Origin: Streptomyces sennicomposti
Lineage (GTDB): Bacteria; Actinomycetota; Actinomycetes; Streptomycetales; Streptomycetaceae
Length of the DNA: 64,000 nt
NCBI RefSeq assembly: GCF_019890635.1
Contig: NZ_JAIOAB010000038.1
Location: forward strand, 1-64,000
Direction: 5' to 3'
The translations under genes were made by a program, and so were the position numbers. Shown piece after piece: positions 7,361-15,877 of this stretch (positions within the stretch are counted from its first letter, which is position 1; each line of letters starts with the position of its first letter). The notes under the pieces are model-generated. The model saw only the letters and a list, made by a program, of their open reading frames with translations, was not told the DNA's origin and did no database searches.

Positions 7361-8591
7361 CCAGGAAGGCGGCGGCCGCGAGCAGGACGACCGCACCGCC
7401 GGCGATGCCGAGGGCGGTGCCCATGCCGCGGGAGCCGCCGCCCGTCGTGGCGCTCGCCACCGGCCGGGCCGACGAACCGCCCTGGCCGCCGCCCGCCTGT
7501 CCGGCCGCGGCAGTCGCGCCCGGTGTGGCGCCGCCGGCCGGTCCGGCGCCCTTGGGCGGCACCAGTTCGCCGACCGGCCGCACCTTGCCGGCCGCCGTGA
7601 AGCCCCAGTCGAAGAGCTTGGCGGTCTCCCGGTAGACCTCGTTGTGGTCCTTCTTCTCCGGGTTCATCACGGTCACGAGCAGCACCCGGCCGCCGCGTTC
7701 GGCGACGCCCGTGAAGGTGGCGCCGGCGTTGGTGGTGTTGCCGTTCTTCACGCCCGCGATGCCCGGGTACACGGAGATGTCGTAGTCGCCGCTGAGCAGC
7801 CGGTCGGTGTTCTGGATCTCGAAGGACGTGCGGGTGCTCTTCCCCTTCTTGTCCTTCTTGGTCTCGCCGGGGAACTGGGCCCGCACGGTCGAGCAGTAGG
7901 TGCGGAAGTCCTTCTTCTGCAGCCCGGAGCGGGCGAACAGGGTGAGGTCGTAGGCGGAGGAGACCTGGTTCGGCGCGTCGTAGCCGTCGGGGCTGACCAC
8001 CTGGGTGTCGAGCGCCTGGAGGTCCTGGGCGTGCGCGTTCATGTCCGCCACCGTCTGGGCGACGCCGCCGTTCATCGCGGACAGCACGTGCACGGCGTCG
8101 TTGCCCGAGCGCAGGAAGACGCCGAGCCACAGGTCGCGCACGGAGTAGCTCTCGTTCTCCTTTATGCCGACCATGCTGGAGTTCTCGCCGATCCCGGCCA
8201 GGTCGCTCGCCACCACCTTGTGCTGCTGGGTCGCCGGGAACTTCGGCAGGACGGTGTCGGCGAACAGCATCTTCAGGGTGCTGGCCGGGGGCAGCCGCCA
8301 GTGCGCGTTGTGCGCGGCGAGCACCTGCCCGGACTCGGCGTCGGCGACGATCCAGGAGCGCGCGGTGAGGTCCTTGGGCAGCACCGGCACTCCGGCCGCC
8401 AGGTTCACCTGGGTGCCGGCCTGGCCGAGGCGGGCGCCGCCCACGGTGGACATACGGGCCGGGGGAGCGGCCGGCTTGCTCGTCTTCGGGCTCGGCGCGG
8501 CGAGGGCGGCGGGCGCGGTCAGCGACACGGACAGCAGGGCGGCGGAGGCGACCAGCAGGGTGCGCCTGGCGGTCTTGTGGGGTGCGGGCAC
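7308..8591 (-). CDS. D-alanyl-D-alanine carboxypeptidase (S11 / PBP5-like)
   Basis: A 427-residue serine peptidase that trims the terminal D-Ala of peptidoglycan stem peptides. It has a signal peptide (LLVASAALLSVSLTAPAALA), the nucleophile box SxxK in PPASTLKMLF, SxN in RSGNDAVHV, and a third box that reads KNG (GVKNGNT) instead of the classical KTG. A Gly/Ala/Thr-rich linker leads to a C-terminal membrane anchor (GIAGGAVVLLAAAAFLVNR), so the enzyme is tethered outside. The GTG at 8591 is chosen since upstream in-frame starts lie in promoter sequence of the divergent gene; its ribosome site is weak. From memory this is the SCO4847-type enzyme linked to sporulation and vancomycin response in S. 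coelicolor. Confidence 0.88.
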   Translation of the reverse strand: MPAPHKTARRTLLVASAALLSVSLTAPAALAAPSPKTSKPAAPPARMSTVGGARLGQAGTQVNLAAGVPVLPKDLTARSWIVADAESGQVLAAHNAHWRLPPASTLKMLFADTVLPKFPATQQHKVVASDLAGIGENSSMVGIKENESYSVRDLWLGVFLRSGNDAVHVLSAMNGGVAQTVADMNAHAQDLQALDTQVVSPDGYDAPNQVSSAYDLTLFARSGLQKKDFRTYCSTVRAQFPGETKKDKKGKSTRTSFEIQNTDRLLSGDYDISVYPGIAGVKNGNTTNAGATFTGVAERGGRVLLVTVMNPEKKDHNEVYRETAKLFDWGFTAAGKVRPVGELVPPKGAGPAGGATPGATAAAGQAGGGQGGSSARPVASATTGGGSRGMGTALGIAGGAVVLLAAAAFLVNRRWPLPDLVRRRPRP

Positions 8592-8688
8592 GCCCGGAAA
8601 CGTACCTGCCGCGCCCGCCGGGGCCGCGCCCGAGTCCCCGGTTCCACCCCCGGCCCGGCCCCGGGCGCCCGGCAGCGATACTGAAGGC

Positions 8689-8928
8689 ATGAAGCTCAGC
8701 CGCCCGGTCTCCTGGTTCCTGCTCGCCTTCGGGGTGTGGAGCTGGATCATCTGGATCACTTTCGTCAAGAATCTCGTCAAGGACGGCAGCGGGCTCGCGT
8801 TCGACGACGGGCACCCCACGGCGTACTTCTGGGTGCATCTCGCGCTGGCCGTCGTCTCCTTCGTATGGGGGACGGTCATCGGGGTCCTGGGGTTGCGCGG
8901 ACTGCGCGCACTGCGCCGGACGTCATAG
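8689..8928 (+). CDS. SCO4848-family small membrane protein
   Basis: A 79-residue protein with two transmembrane helices (SWFLLAFGVWSWIIWITFV and YFWVHLALAVVSFVWGTVIGVLG) joined by a short loop with SGLAFDDGHPTAYF, ending in a basic tail RGLRALRRTS. This matches a small membrane family named after its S. coelicolor member and always found beside the D-Ala carboxypeptidase, from which it is divergently transcribed (97 nt between starts). A weak AAGG lies just before the ATG. The neighbourhood suggests an accessory role in envelope assembly, but no function is established. Confidence 0.8.
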   Translation: MKLSRPVSWFLLAFGVWSWIIWITFVKNLVKDGSGLAFDDGHPTAYFWVHLALAVVSFVWGTVIGVLGLRGLRALRRTS

Positions 8929-9022
8929 CCCGCAGGCCGTCAACTCCCCTCCGGGCGCGCGCAGGAGCGCACAGGACCGGGGACGAGAAGACTGACAAAA
9001 GCGATATTCCGCCCATTTCATC

Positions 9023-9048
9023 AAGTCCTCAGGGCTGCCTGGGGACTT
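9023..9048. terminator. 11-bp hairpin in the spacer before the peptide-binding protein
   Basis: Arms 9023-9033 and 9038-9048 pair with a single G-T and a 4-nt loop. It lies about 95 nt after the small membrane gene and 160 nt before the solute-binding protein, in a locally A/T-richer spacer (8929-9206). It may terminate the former or be an operator for the latter. Confidence 0.45.
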
Positions 9049-9206
9049 CCTGTGAAACGAACTGGATACGCTTCTTCATAACGTCTTCTCATCCTCTCCA
9101 GAATCCTCTTCCCCCAGGCGAAACACGTGTGATTAGGTGGCCGCGCCACTCGCGTGTGTGGCATATGCACGGACGGCCCGGGGCGGGCCCGGGGAGGACA
9201 TCACCG

Positions 9207-10763
9207 ATGCGGTCGGTTCGCATACGGATTCTTTTGGCGCTGCTCGTACTGGCGATCGTGGGCGTGGGCGTCTGGCAACTGCTCCCCTCCGACGGCGACG
9301 ACGACAAGGCGATCACCGTCGGCACCACGGACGCGGTCACCTCGCTCGACCCGGCCGGCGCCTACGACGCCGGTTCCTGGGCCCTGTACAGCAACGTCTT
9401 CCAGTCGCTGCTGACCTTCGAGTCCAGCGGCGCCACGCCCGTCCCGGACGCGGCCAAGAGCTGCGCCTTCACGGACACCGGACTGCGCACCTACCGCTGC
9501 CGGCTGCGCGAGGGCCTGAAGTTCCCGAGCGGGCAGACGATGACCGCCGAGGACGTGAAGTTCTCCTTCGACCGGGTCAAGAAGATCAACTCCGACGTCG
9601 GCCCGGCGTCCCTCTTCGAGACCCTCGGCTCGGTGGACGCGAGCGGCATGACCGTGACGTTCCACCTGACCACGCCGGACGCCACCTTCCCGTTCAAGGT
9701 GGCCACCGGCGCCGGCTCTATCGTCGACCACACCCGCTACCCCAAGGACGCGCTGCGCTCCGGCACCGACGTCGACGGCACCGGCCCCTACCGGCTCACC
9801 GGGTACACCAAGGGCAAGTCCGCCACGCTGGAGCCCAACGGCTCCTACGACGGGGCGGTCGGCGGCACCGGAAAGCCCGTCGAACTGCACTACTTCGACG
9901 ACGGCACGGCGCTCGACGCGGCCTGGCAGAACAAGACCGTCGACGTCGCCACCCGCACCCTGACGCCCAAGGTCCTCGCCGGGCTCAACCCCAGCGACCC
10001 CGACCAGCGGGTCTCGGAGAGCGACAGCTCCGAGACCCGCAACCTCTACCTCAACACCCATGACTCCTCGCCGCTGCACGACGTGCGCGTCCGCCGCGCC
10101 ATCGCCTGGCTGCTCAACCGCGAGGAACTGGCCTCCGACGTGTACGACGGGACCGTCGACCCGCTGTACTCGCTGATCCCGGCCGGACTCACCGGCCACA
10201 CCACGTCGTTCTTCGACGCCTACCCCGCGCAGAACGCCAAGAAGGCCCGCGGCCTGCTCGAACAGGCCGGCGTCTCCCTCCCCGTGCACTTCACCTACGG
10301 CTACGGCGCCGGCCGCGGCGCGGGCGCCGAGGAAGCCGCGTTGATCAAGAAGCAGCTGGAGGCGAGCGGCCTGTTCAAGGTCGACGTCAAGGGCTACGAG
10401 TGGACCGACTTCCAGAAGCGGTACACGAGCGGCAAGCTGGACGCCTGGGCGGTCGGCTGGGTCGCCGACTACCCCGACCCGGACACCTTCGGCGCCCCGC
10501 TCGTCGGCACCGGCTCCAGCATGAACACCGGCTACAGCGACAAGGACGTCGACAGCCTCATCACCGACAGCCGCCGCTACGCCGACCGCAGCCGGGTCGC
10601 CGCCGACTTCCGCAGCCTCCAGGCGCACGTCGCCGACGACGTGCCGCTGATCCCGCTGTGGCAGCAGAAGGAGTACGTCGTCACCACCGAGGACGTCGGC
10701 GGCGGCCAGTACCTGTCGGACGGCACGGGCGTCTTCCGGCTGTGGAAGCTCACCTGGATCTGA
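9207..10763 (+). CDS. Extracellular solute-binding protein, family 5 (peptide/nickel type)
   Basis: A 518-residue ABC-importer binding protein of the DppA/OppA type: ITVGTTDAVTSLDPAGAYD at the mature N-terminus, the family signature stretch LREGLKFPSGQTMTAEDVKFSFD (about residues 100-122), TGPYRLTGY, and VGWVADYPDPDTF. These proteins collect oligopeptides or similar ligands outside the membrane. The N-terminus has one hydrophobic segment (ILLALLVLAIVGVGVWQLL) with no lipobox cysteine, so it is anchored by the uncleaved helix rather than lipidated. GGGGAGG lies 9 nt before ATG 9207. No permease or ATPase genes are adjacent, so it is an orphan that must use transporter parts encoded elsewhere or act as a sensor. 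Confidence 0.88.
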   Translation: MRSVRIRILLALLVLAIVGVGVWQLLPSDGDDDKAITVGTTDAVTSLDPAGAYDAGSWALYSNVFQSLLTFESSGATPVPDAAKSCAFTDTGLRTYRCRLREGLKFPSGQTMTAEDVKFSFDRVKKINSDVGPASLFETLGSVDASGMTVTFHLTTPDATFPFKVATGAGSIVDHTRYPKDALRSGTDVDGTGPYRLTGYTKGKSATLEPNGSYDGAVGGTGKPVELHYFDDGTALDAAWQNKTVDVATRTLTPKVLAGLNPSDPDQRVSESDSSETRNLYLNTHDSSPLHDVRVRRAIAWLLNREELASDVYDGTVDPLYSLIPAGLTGHTTSFFDAYPAQNAKKARGLLEQAGVSLPVHFTYGYGAGRGAGAEEAALIKKQLEASGLFKVDVKGYEWTDFQKRYTSGKLDAWAVGWVADYPDPDTFGAPLVGTGSSMNTGYSDKDVDSLITDSRRYADRSRVAADFRSLQAHVADDVPLIPLWQQKEYVVTTEDVGGGQYLSDGTGVFRLWKLTWI

Positions 10764-11490
10764 CCGGCGTCCCGCCCGGCGGCCGCCCCTTGGCCGCCGG
10801 GTCCGGCAGCGCCTTCGTCATCCCCGGCAGGAAGTCCGTGAACAGCTCGTGGACCTCCAGGACGAGCGGCCTGAGCACCCGGAAGCGGGCCAGCGAGACG
10901 CCCCGCGCGGTGAGGCGGGCGCCCCGCTCGGCCAGCCGGTAGCTGCGCTCACGGCCCTCGGTGCGGTCGAACACCCAGTACAGGACGAGTCCCATCTGGG
11001 CCAGCCACATCAACTCCGGCAGCACTTCGCGCAGTTCCGGCGCCACCTTCGTCCGCGCCCCGTGCAGCACCTCCCGGTGGACGCTGATCGCCTCCTCGCG
11101 GGCGTGCTCGGACTCCGGGGAGAACGGGCTGAGCGGGCTGTCGGGGTCGGCCGCGTTCTTGAAGAACTGCACCGCGAACTCGTGGTACGGCGTGGCGATG
11201 TCCAGCCAGGTCTTCAGCACCCCGGCCAGCCGCGCCTCCAGATCGGTCTCCCGGTCCAGGACCTCGCGCACCGCCGCCTGGTGCTCGGCGGCGATCCGGT
11301 CGTAGAACCCCTGGATCAGGTGTTCCTTGCCCTCGAAGTAGTAGTACGCGTTGCCGACCGAGACCCCGGCCTCCTTGGCGATGGCCCGCATGGTCGTCTT
11401 GTCGTAGCCGCGCTCCTGGAACAGCCGCATGGCCGTCTCCAGGATCAGGGCACGCGTCTGCTCGGACTTGCTGATGTTCTTCTCGGGCAC
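10750..11490 (-). CDS. TetR-family transcriptional regulator
   Basis: A 246-residue one-component regulator. The N-terminal helix-turn-helix is classical TetR: TRALILETAMRLFQERGYDKTT, then AIAKEAGVSVGNAYYYFEGKE. The C-terminal ligand domain contains a TetR_C-like helix bundle with FVLYWVFDRTEGRERSYRLAERGARL. Ligand and targets are unknown. The start is GTG 11490; the 3' end overlaps the convergent binding-protein gene by 14 nt. A VOC-fold gene lies 30 nt upstream on the same strand, so the two are probably cotranscribed. Confidence 0.88.
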   Translation of the reverse strand: MPEKNISKSEQTRALILETAMRLFQERGYDKTTMRAIAKEAGVSVGNAYYYFEGKEHLIQGFYDRIAAEHQAAVREVLDRETDLEARLAGVLKTWLDIATPYHEFAVQFFKNAADPDSPLSPFSPESEHAREEAISVHREVLHGARTKVAPELREVLPELMWLAQMGLVLYWVFDRTEGRERSYRLAERGARLTARGVSLARFRVLRPLVLEVHELFTDFLPGMTKALPDPAAKGRPPGGTPVRSR

Positions 11491-11520
11491 GGGGAGAGCC
11501 TAGTCACTGGCCCTTCGGGC

Positions 11521-11931
11521 TCACGGCCGGCGGCCCAGCTCCGGGCGCTTGGTGTAGTCGGTGAAGCCGAGGACGTTGCCCCACGGGTCGGCGATCTCCA
11601 CCGTCCAGCCGGTGGCCACCGCCGACGGCTCGTCCAGCAGCGCGATGCCGGCCCGGGTCAGCTCCCGCGCCGCCGCCCGCGCGTCCGGCACCTCCAGCCA
11701 GATCCGCGGCGAGGGCCACGGCGGCGTGCGGTGGCCGAGCGCCTCCTCCGTCCGCAGCAGGATGCCCGGCGTCTCGCCGCCGACCTTCAGCAGCGCGATC
11801 CGGGCCTCGTCCAGCCGGAACGCCACCTCGAACCCGGCCCGCCCGTAGAAGCGGACGGCCTCGTCGAGATCCCCGACGGGCAGCAGCACGTTGTCGAACC
11901 CGAGCAGCTCGTACGACTCGTCATCTGACAT
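11521..11931 (-). CDS. VOC (glyoxalase/bleomycin-resistance fold) protein
   Basis: A 136-residue vicinal-oxygen-chelate protein built of two beta-alpha-beta-beta-beta repeats: LGFDNVLLPVGDLDEAVRFYG starts the first and PRIWLEVPDARAAARELTRAG the second, ending WTVEIADPWGNVLGFTDYTK. Members bind a metal or a hydrophobic ligand and range from isomerases to antibiotic-binding proteins; the E of VEIADPWGN is the usual metal ligand. The specific reaction cannot be inferred. It precedes the TetR gene by 30 nt in the same direction. The N-terminal His ligand of true glyoxalases is replaced (LGFDNV), so a ligand-binding role is possible. Confidence 0.85.
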   Translation of the reverse strand: MSDDESYELLGFDNVLLPVGDLDEAVRFYGRAGFEVAFRLDEARIALLKVGGETPGILLRTEEALGHRTPPWPSPRIWLEVPDARAAARELTRAGIALLDEPSAVATGWTVEIADPWGNVLGFTDYTKRPELGRRP

Positions 11932-11998
11932 GCGATCAGATTAGGTACGGCCCGGGCCCCCGCCCCGGCGCACACCCCGCACGACCGCCCCCGGCGTC

Positions 11999-12159
11999 AC
12001 CCGCCCGGCGCACCCGCCCCGCGCCCCCTTGGGGTGAGCCGCGCGCGCCGGAGCACGCTGGCGGAAGCCGGCCATGCCGACCCCCGGCAGCCGACCCGGT
12101 TGCCGGGGCACGACGACCTCCACCGACGCCCAGTCAGGCGGTGATTCGGTGGACTTCAC
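11999..12159 (-). pseudogene. N-terminal remnant of an AraC-type regulator (DUF6597-like domain)
   Basis: On the minus strand a short stretch reads VKSTESPPDWASVEVV, then RLPGVGMAGFRQRAPA, which closely resembles the start of a large Streptomyces AraC-regulator family (pattern W..V..RP.RPLPGV.MAGFR.R). Similarity then stops and the frame runs into unrelated sequence with no sensor or DNA-binding region. It sits in the otherwise empty spacer 11932-12182. I read it as a degraded gene fragment; a chance match is possible because the stretch is short. Confidence 0.4.
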
Positions 12160-12182
12160 AGCACCAGGCCGGGCGATGGGTG

Positions 12183-12992
12183 TCAACGGCCCGTCGCTGC
12201 GAAGCGCAGCAGCAGCTCGCTGGTCGCCTCCGGCGCTTCGAGCATGGGGAAGTGCCCGACATCGGGCAGCTGCTCGACTCGCGCGTTCGGCACCGTGTCG
12301 TAGTGGTGCGCCGAAGACGGATCCCAGCGGGGGTCGGCAGCGCCGAAGATCACCAGAACCGGGACGTCGAGTGCGGTCAGGCGCGCGGGTACGCTCCGCT
12401 CGGCGATGTACGCGCCGTTGTGGCGCAGCACCGTCCTGAACGTGCGGTAACCGATGCCCCGTACGTCGGCGACCAGGTCGTCCGGGACGTCCACCGGGCG
12501 GTTGCACACGGCGGTCACCCCCCGGCGGAGCATCGCGTCGGAACGGACTCGCCACAGAAGCGGGCCGATCGGCGGGTCGATCAGGACCCGAAGGAGGACG
12601 GGCTGCGGAAGGAGCGCGTCGGGACTCGGACCACTGCTGATCAGCGCGAGCGAACCCACCAGGTCCGGGCGCTGTTCGGCGAGGGCGGTGGCGATGTACC
12701 CGCCGCTGGAGTGCCCGGCCACGGTGACCGGACGAAGGCCGAGCTCATCGAGCGCCTCGGCCAGCCTGGCCGCCTGCTCAGGCACGTCGTACGACGGCGC
12801 GGGCGGGGACTGACCGTGGCCCGGGAGGTCGATCCGGACGACGTGATACCGGCTGGCCAGTGCCGGCGTCATCGGGCCCCAGGAGCTGCCCGAGGACCCC
12901 GATCCGTGGATGAGCACCAGCGGCGGCGCCTGACGCGGGCCGTCGTGGGCCACGTGCATCCCGTGCACATGCGTACCGTCGTAGAGAGCCAT
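12183..12992 (-). CDS. Alpha/beta-fold hydrolase
   Basis: A 269-residue hydrolase with the complete fold: oxyanion loop LIHGSGSSGSSWG, the DLPGHGQS turn, the nucleophile elbow GHSSG (in VTVAGHSSGGYIATALA), the acid in VLVIFGAADPRWDP, and the catalytic His in DVGHFPMLE. Such enzymes cleave esters, epoxides or C-C bonds; no substrate can be deduced. ATG 12992 is chosen because MALYDGTHVHGMHV matches the usual start; the frame extends to 13058 with a non-conserved, proline-rich stretch. Ribosome sites are poor at both. It stands alone between the AraC remnant and the sdh operon terminator. Confidence 0.82.
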   Translation of the reverse strand: MALYDGTHVHGMHVAHDGPRQAPPLVLIHGSGSSGSSWGPMTPALASRYHVVRIDLPGHGQSPPAPSYDVPEQAARLAEALDELGLRPVTVAGHSSGGYIATALAEQRPDLVGSLALISSGPSPDALLPQPVLLRVLIDPPIGPLLWRVRSDAMLRRGVTAVCNRPVDVPDDLVADVRGIGYRTFRTVLRHNGAYIAERSVPARLTALDVPVLVIFGAADPRWDPSSAHHYDTVPNARVEQLPDVGHFPMLEAPEATSELLLRFAATGR

Positions 12993-13207
12993 ACTCGGGA
13001 GGATGCCGGGGCTGCCGGCCCTCGGTCTTGTACGAATGTCGTCCACGGGGCCGAGCATCGCCAGGCTTCCGTCTCCACGGCGAGCGGGACTCGGCGGCCC
13101 GCCAGTAACCCGACCACCCCAGTCGCACCGCTCGTTTGACAGACCCCCTCGACGCCCACCTCACCGGCACACCACGAGCCCGCACCCGCACCAGTCCCTT
13201 CGCAGCA

Positions 13208-13243
13208 CTTCGCCCCGCCGACCAGACGATCGACGGGGCGAAG
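13208..13243 (-). terminator. Inverted repeat downstream of the sdh operon
   Basis: Perfect 10-bp arms (13208-13217, 13234-13243) with a 16-nt loop lie about 80 nt past the sdhB stop. It is the likely end of the sdhCDAB transcript and could also insulate the hydrolase promoter region. The surrounding spacer 12993-13320 shows nothing else. Confidence 0.55.
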
Positions 13244-13320
13244 CAGCAAGGAGTCGGATCAACCGACAGCATCCACCAGGAGCGGGGCCCTTCGAGGACG
13301 TACCGGAGGCGGGACCGGGG

Positions 13321-14100
13321 TCAGAAGCGGCGCGTGATCAGCGCCCGCTTCACCTCCGCGATCGCCTTCGTCACCTCGATGCCGCGCGGGCAGGCGTCGG
13401 TGCAGTTGAAGGTGGTGCGGCAGCGCCAGACGCCGTCCTTGTCGTTCAGGATCTCCAGCCGCTGCTCACCGGCCTCGTCACGGCTGTCGAAGATGAAGCG
13501 GTGGGCGTTGACGATGGCGGCCGGACCGAAGTACTGGCCGTCGTTCCAGAACACCGGGCAGGACGAGGTGCAGGCCGCGCACAGGATGCACTTCGTCGTG
13601 TCGTCGAAGCGCGCCCGGTCCTCGGCCGACTGCAGCCGCTCCCGGGTGGGCTCGTTGGTGTCCTTCGTGATCAGGAAGGGCATCACGTCCCGGTACGCCT
13701 GGAAGAACGGCTCCATGTCGACGACCAGGTCCTTCAGGACCGTCAGGCCCTTGATGGGCTCGACCGTGATCGGCTTCTCGGGGTTGATGTCCTTGATCAG
13801 CGTCTTGCAGGCGAGGCGGTTCTTGCCGTTGATCCGCATGGCGTCCGAGCCGCAGATGCCGTGCGCGCAGGAGCGGCGGAACGTCAGCGTGCCGTCCAGG
13901 TCCCACTTGATCTTGTGCAGACCGTCGAGGACGCGCTCCTTGGGGTCGATCTCCAGCTGGAAGTCTTCCCAGACCGCGTCCGCCGAGACCTCCGGGTTGA
14001 ACCGGCGGATGCGGAAGGTGACGGTGATGTAGGGGGAGTCGGCGAATCCCGGCTCGGGCTGCCCGGCCGCGTCCGCCTTGTCCAGAACAGGGGTTGCCAT
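13321..14100 (-). CDS. sdhB: Succinate dehydrogenase iron-sulfur subunit
   Basis: The 259-residue electron-transfer subunit of complex II, carrying electrons from the SdhA flavin to the membrane quinone site. All three cluster-binding regions are present: the [2Fe-2S] set CAHGICGSDAM with a later C in NRLAC, the [4Fe-4S] set CILCAACTSSCP, and the [3Fe-4S] set CTDACPRG. The ATG at 14100 overlaps the TGA of sdhA by one base (TGATG), so translation is coupled. It is the last gene of the operon; a hairpin follows at 13208-13243. Confidence 0.96.
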   Translation of the reverse strand: MATPVLDKADAAGQPEPGFADSPYITVTFRIRRFNPEVSADAVWEDFQLEIDPKERVLDGLHKIKWDLDGTLTFRRSCAHGICGSDAMRINGKNRLACKTLIKDINPEKPITVEPIKGLTVLKDLVVDMEPFFQAYRDVMPFLITKDTNEPTRERLQSAEDRARFDDTTKCILCAACTSSCPVFWNDGQYFGPAAIVNAHRFIFDSRDEAGEQRLEILNDKDGVWRCRTTFNCTDACPRGIEVTKAIAEVKRALITRRF

Positions 14101-15854
14101 CAGTACTTACGCTCCATCGGCTGGTAGCGGGTCTGGACGACCGGCTTGTAGTCGAGACGGATGGATTCGGACCCGTCGGCGCCGACCTCGCGGTACGCCA
14201 TGGTGTGGCGCATGAAGTTGACGTCGTCGCGGTTCGGGTAGTCCTCGCGGTAGTGACCGCCGCGGGACTCCTTGCGGGCCAGGGCGGAGACCGCCATGAC
14301 CTCGGCCAGGTCCAGCAGGTTGCCCAGCTCGATGGCTTCCAGGAGGTCGGTGTTGAACCGCTTGCCCTTGTCCTGGATCGCCACGTTCTTGTAGCGCTCG
14401 CGCAGCTCGGCGATCTTCTCGACCGCCGTCTTGATCGTCTGCTCGGTGCGGAACACCATGACGTTGGCGTCCATGGTCTCCTGCAGCTCGCGGCGCAGCT
14501 CCGCCACCCGCTCGGTGCCCGTGGAGGACCGCAGCCGCTCGATCTGCTCGACGACCAGGGAGGCCGGGTCCTCGGGCAGCTCGACGAAGTCGGCGCGCTG
14601 CGCGTACTCGGCGGCGGCGATGCCGGCCCGCTTGCCGAAGACGTTGATGTCCAGCAGCGAGTTGGTGCCCAGGCGGTTGGCGCCGTGCACCGACACGCAG
14701 GCCACCTCGCCGGCCGCGTACAGACCCGGGACGACGGTGGTGTTGTCCGCCAGGACCTCGCCCTCGACGTTGGTCGGGATGCCGCCCATGGCGTAGTGCG
14801 CGGTGGGCTGGATCGGGATCGGGTCCGTGTAGGGCTCGATGCCGAGGTAGGTCCGCGCGAACTCGGTGATGTCGGGCAGCTTGGCGTCCAGCTGCTCCGG
14901 CGGCAGGTGCGTCAGGTCGAGGTACACGTGGTCGCCCTCGGGACCGCAGCCGCGGCCCTCGCGGATCTCCGTGTAGATCGAGCGGGACACGACGTCACGG
15001 GACGCCAGGTCCTTCATGACGGGAGCGTACTTCTCCATGAAGCGCTCGCCGTCCTTGTTGCGCAGGATGCCGCCCTCGCCGCGGGCGCCCTCGGTGAGCA
15101 GGATGCCCATGCGCCAGATGCCGGTCGGGTGGAACTGGAAGAACTCCATGTCCTCCAGCGGCAGCCCGCGCCGGTACACGGCGGCCTGGCCGTCGCCGGT
15201 CAGGGTGTGCGCGTTGGAGGTCACCTTGAAGAACTTGCCGCAGCCGCCGGAGGCGTAGATCACGGACTTCGCCTGGAAGACGTGGATCTCGCCGGTCGCC
15301 AGCTCGTAGGCCACCACGCCGGCGGACTTCTTGACGCCGTCGGTCTCGGTGATCAGCTGGTCCAGGACGTAGAACTCGTTGAAGAACTCCACGCCCTCCT
15401 TGACGCAGTTCTGGTACAGCGTCTGGAGGATCATGTGGCCGGTGCGGTCGGCCGCGTAGCAGGAGCGGCGGACCGGGGCCTCGCCGTGGTTGCGCGAGTG
15501 ACCGCCGAAGCGGCGCTGGTCGATGGTGCCGTTCGGGGTGCGGTTGAACGGCAGGCCCATCTTCTCCAGGTCGAGGACGGAGTCGATGGCCTCCTTCGCC
15601 AGGATCTCGGCGGCGTCCTGGTCGACCAGGTAGTCACCGCCCTTGACCGTGTCGAAGGTGTGCCACTCCCAGTTGTCCTCCTCCACGTTGGCCAGCGCGG
15701 CGGCCATGCCGCCCTGCGCGGCGCCCGTGTGGGAGCGGGTGGGGTACAGCTTGGTCAGCACGGCGGTGCGGCTGCGCTTGGTCGACTCGATGGCGGCGCG
15801 CATACCGGCGCCGCCGGCGCCGACGATGACGGTGTCGTACTTGTGGATCTTCAT
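14100..15854 (-). CDS. sdhA: Succinate dehydrogenase flavoprotein subunit
   Basis: A 584-residue catalytic subunit oxidising succinate to fumarate with covalently bound FAD. It begins MKIHKYDTVIVGAGGAGMRAA (Rossmann GxGxxG), followed by the FAD-attachment region SHTGAAQGGM where the His is the flavin ligand. It also has the substrate-site residues of the HPTGI and REGRGCG regions and the C-terminal flavoprotein domain ending QPMERKY. Length equals that of the type. The ATG at 15854 is 23 nt after the sdhD stop; the longer open frame upstream runs through sdhD and is not used. Confidence 0.96.
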   Translation of the reverse strand: MKIHKYDTVIVGAGGAGMRAAIESTKRSRTAVLTKLYPTRSHTGAAQGGMAAALANVEEDNWEWHTFDTVKGGDYLVDQDAAEILAKEAIDSVLDLEKMGLPFNRTPNGTIDQRRFGGHSRNHGEAPVRRSCYAADRTGHMILQTLYQNCVKEGVEFFNEFYVLDQLITETDGVKKSAGVVAYELATGEIHVFQAKSVIYASGGCGKFFKVTSNAHTLTGDGQAAVYRRGLPLEDMEFFQFHPTGIWRMGILLTEGARGEGGILRNKDGERFMEKYAPVMKDLASRDVVSRSIYTEIREGRGCGPEGDHVYLDLTHLPPEQLDAKLPDITEFARTYLGIEPYTDPIPIQPTAHYAMGGIPTNVEGEVLADNTTVVPGLYAAGEVACVSVHGANRLGTNSLLDINVFGKRAGIAAAEYAQRADFVELPEDPASLVVEQIERLRSSTGTERVAELRRELQETMDANVMVFRTEQTIKTAVEKIAELRERYKNVAIQDKGKRFNTDLLEAIELGNLLDLAEVMAVSALARKESRGGHYREDYPNRDDVNFMRHTMAYREVGADGSESIRLDYKPVVQTRYQPMERKY

Positions 15855-15877
15855 CAGTGGATGCCTCAGCCCCGTGC

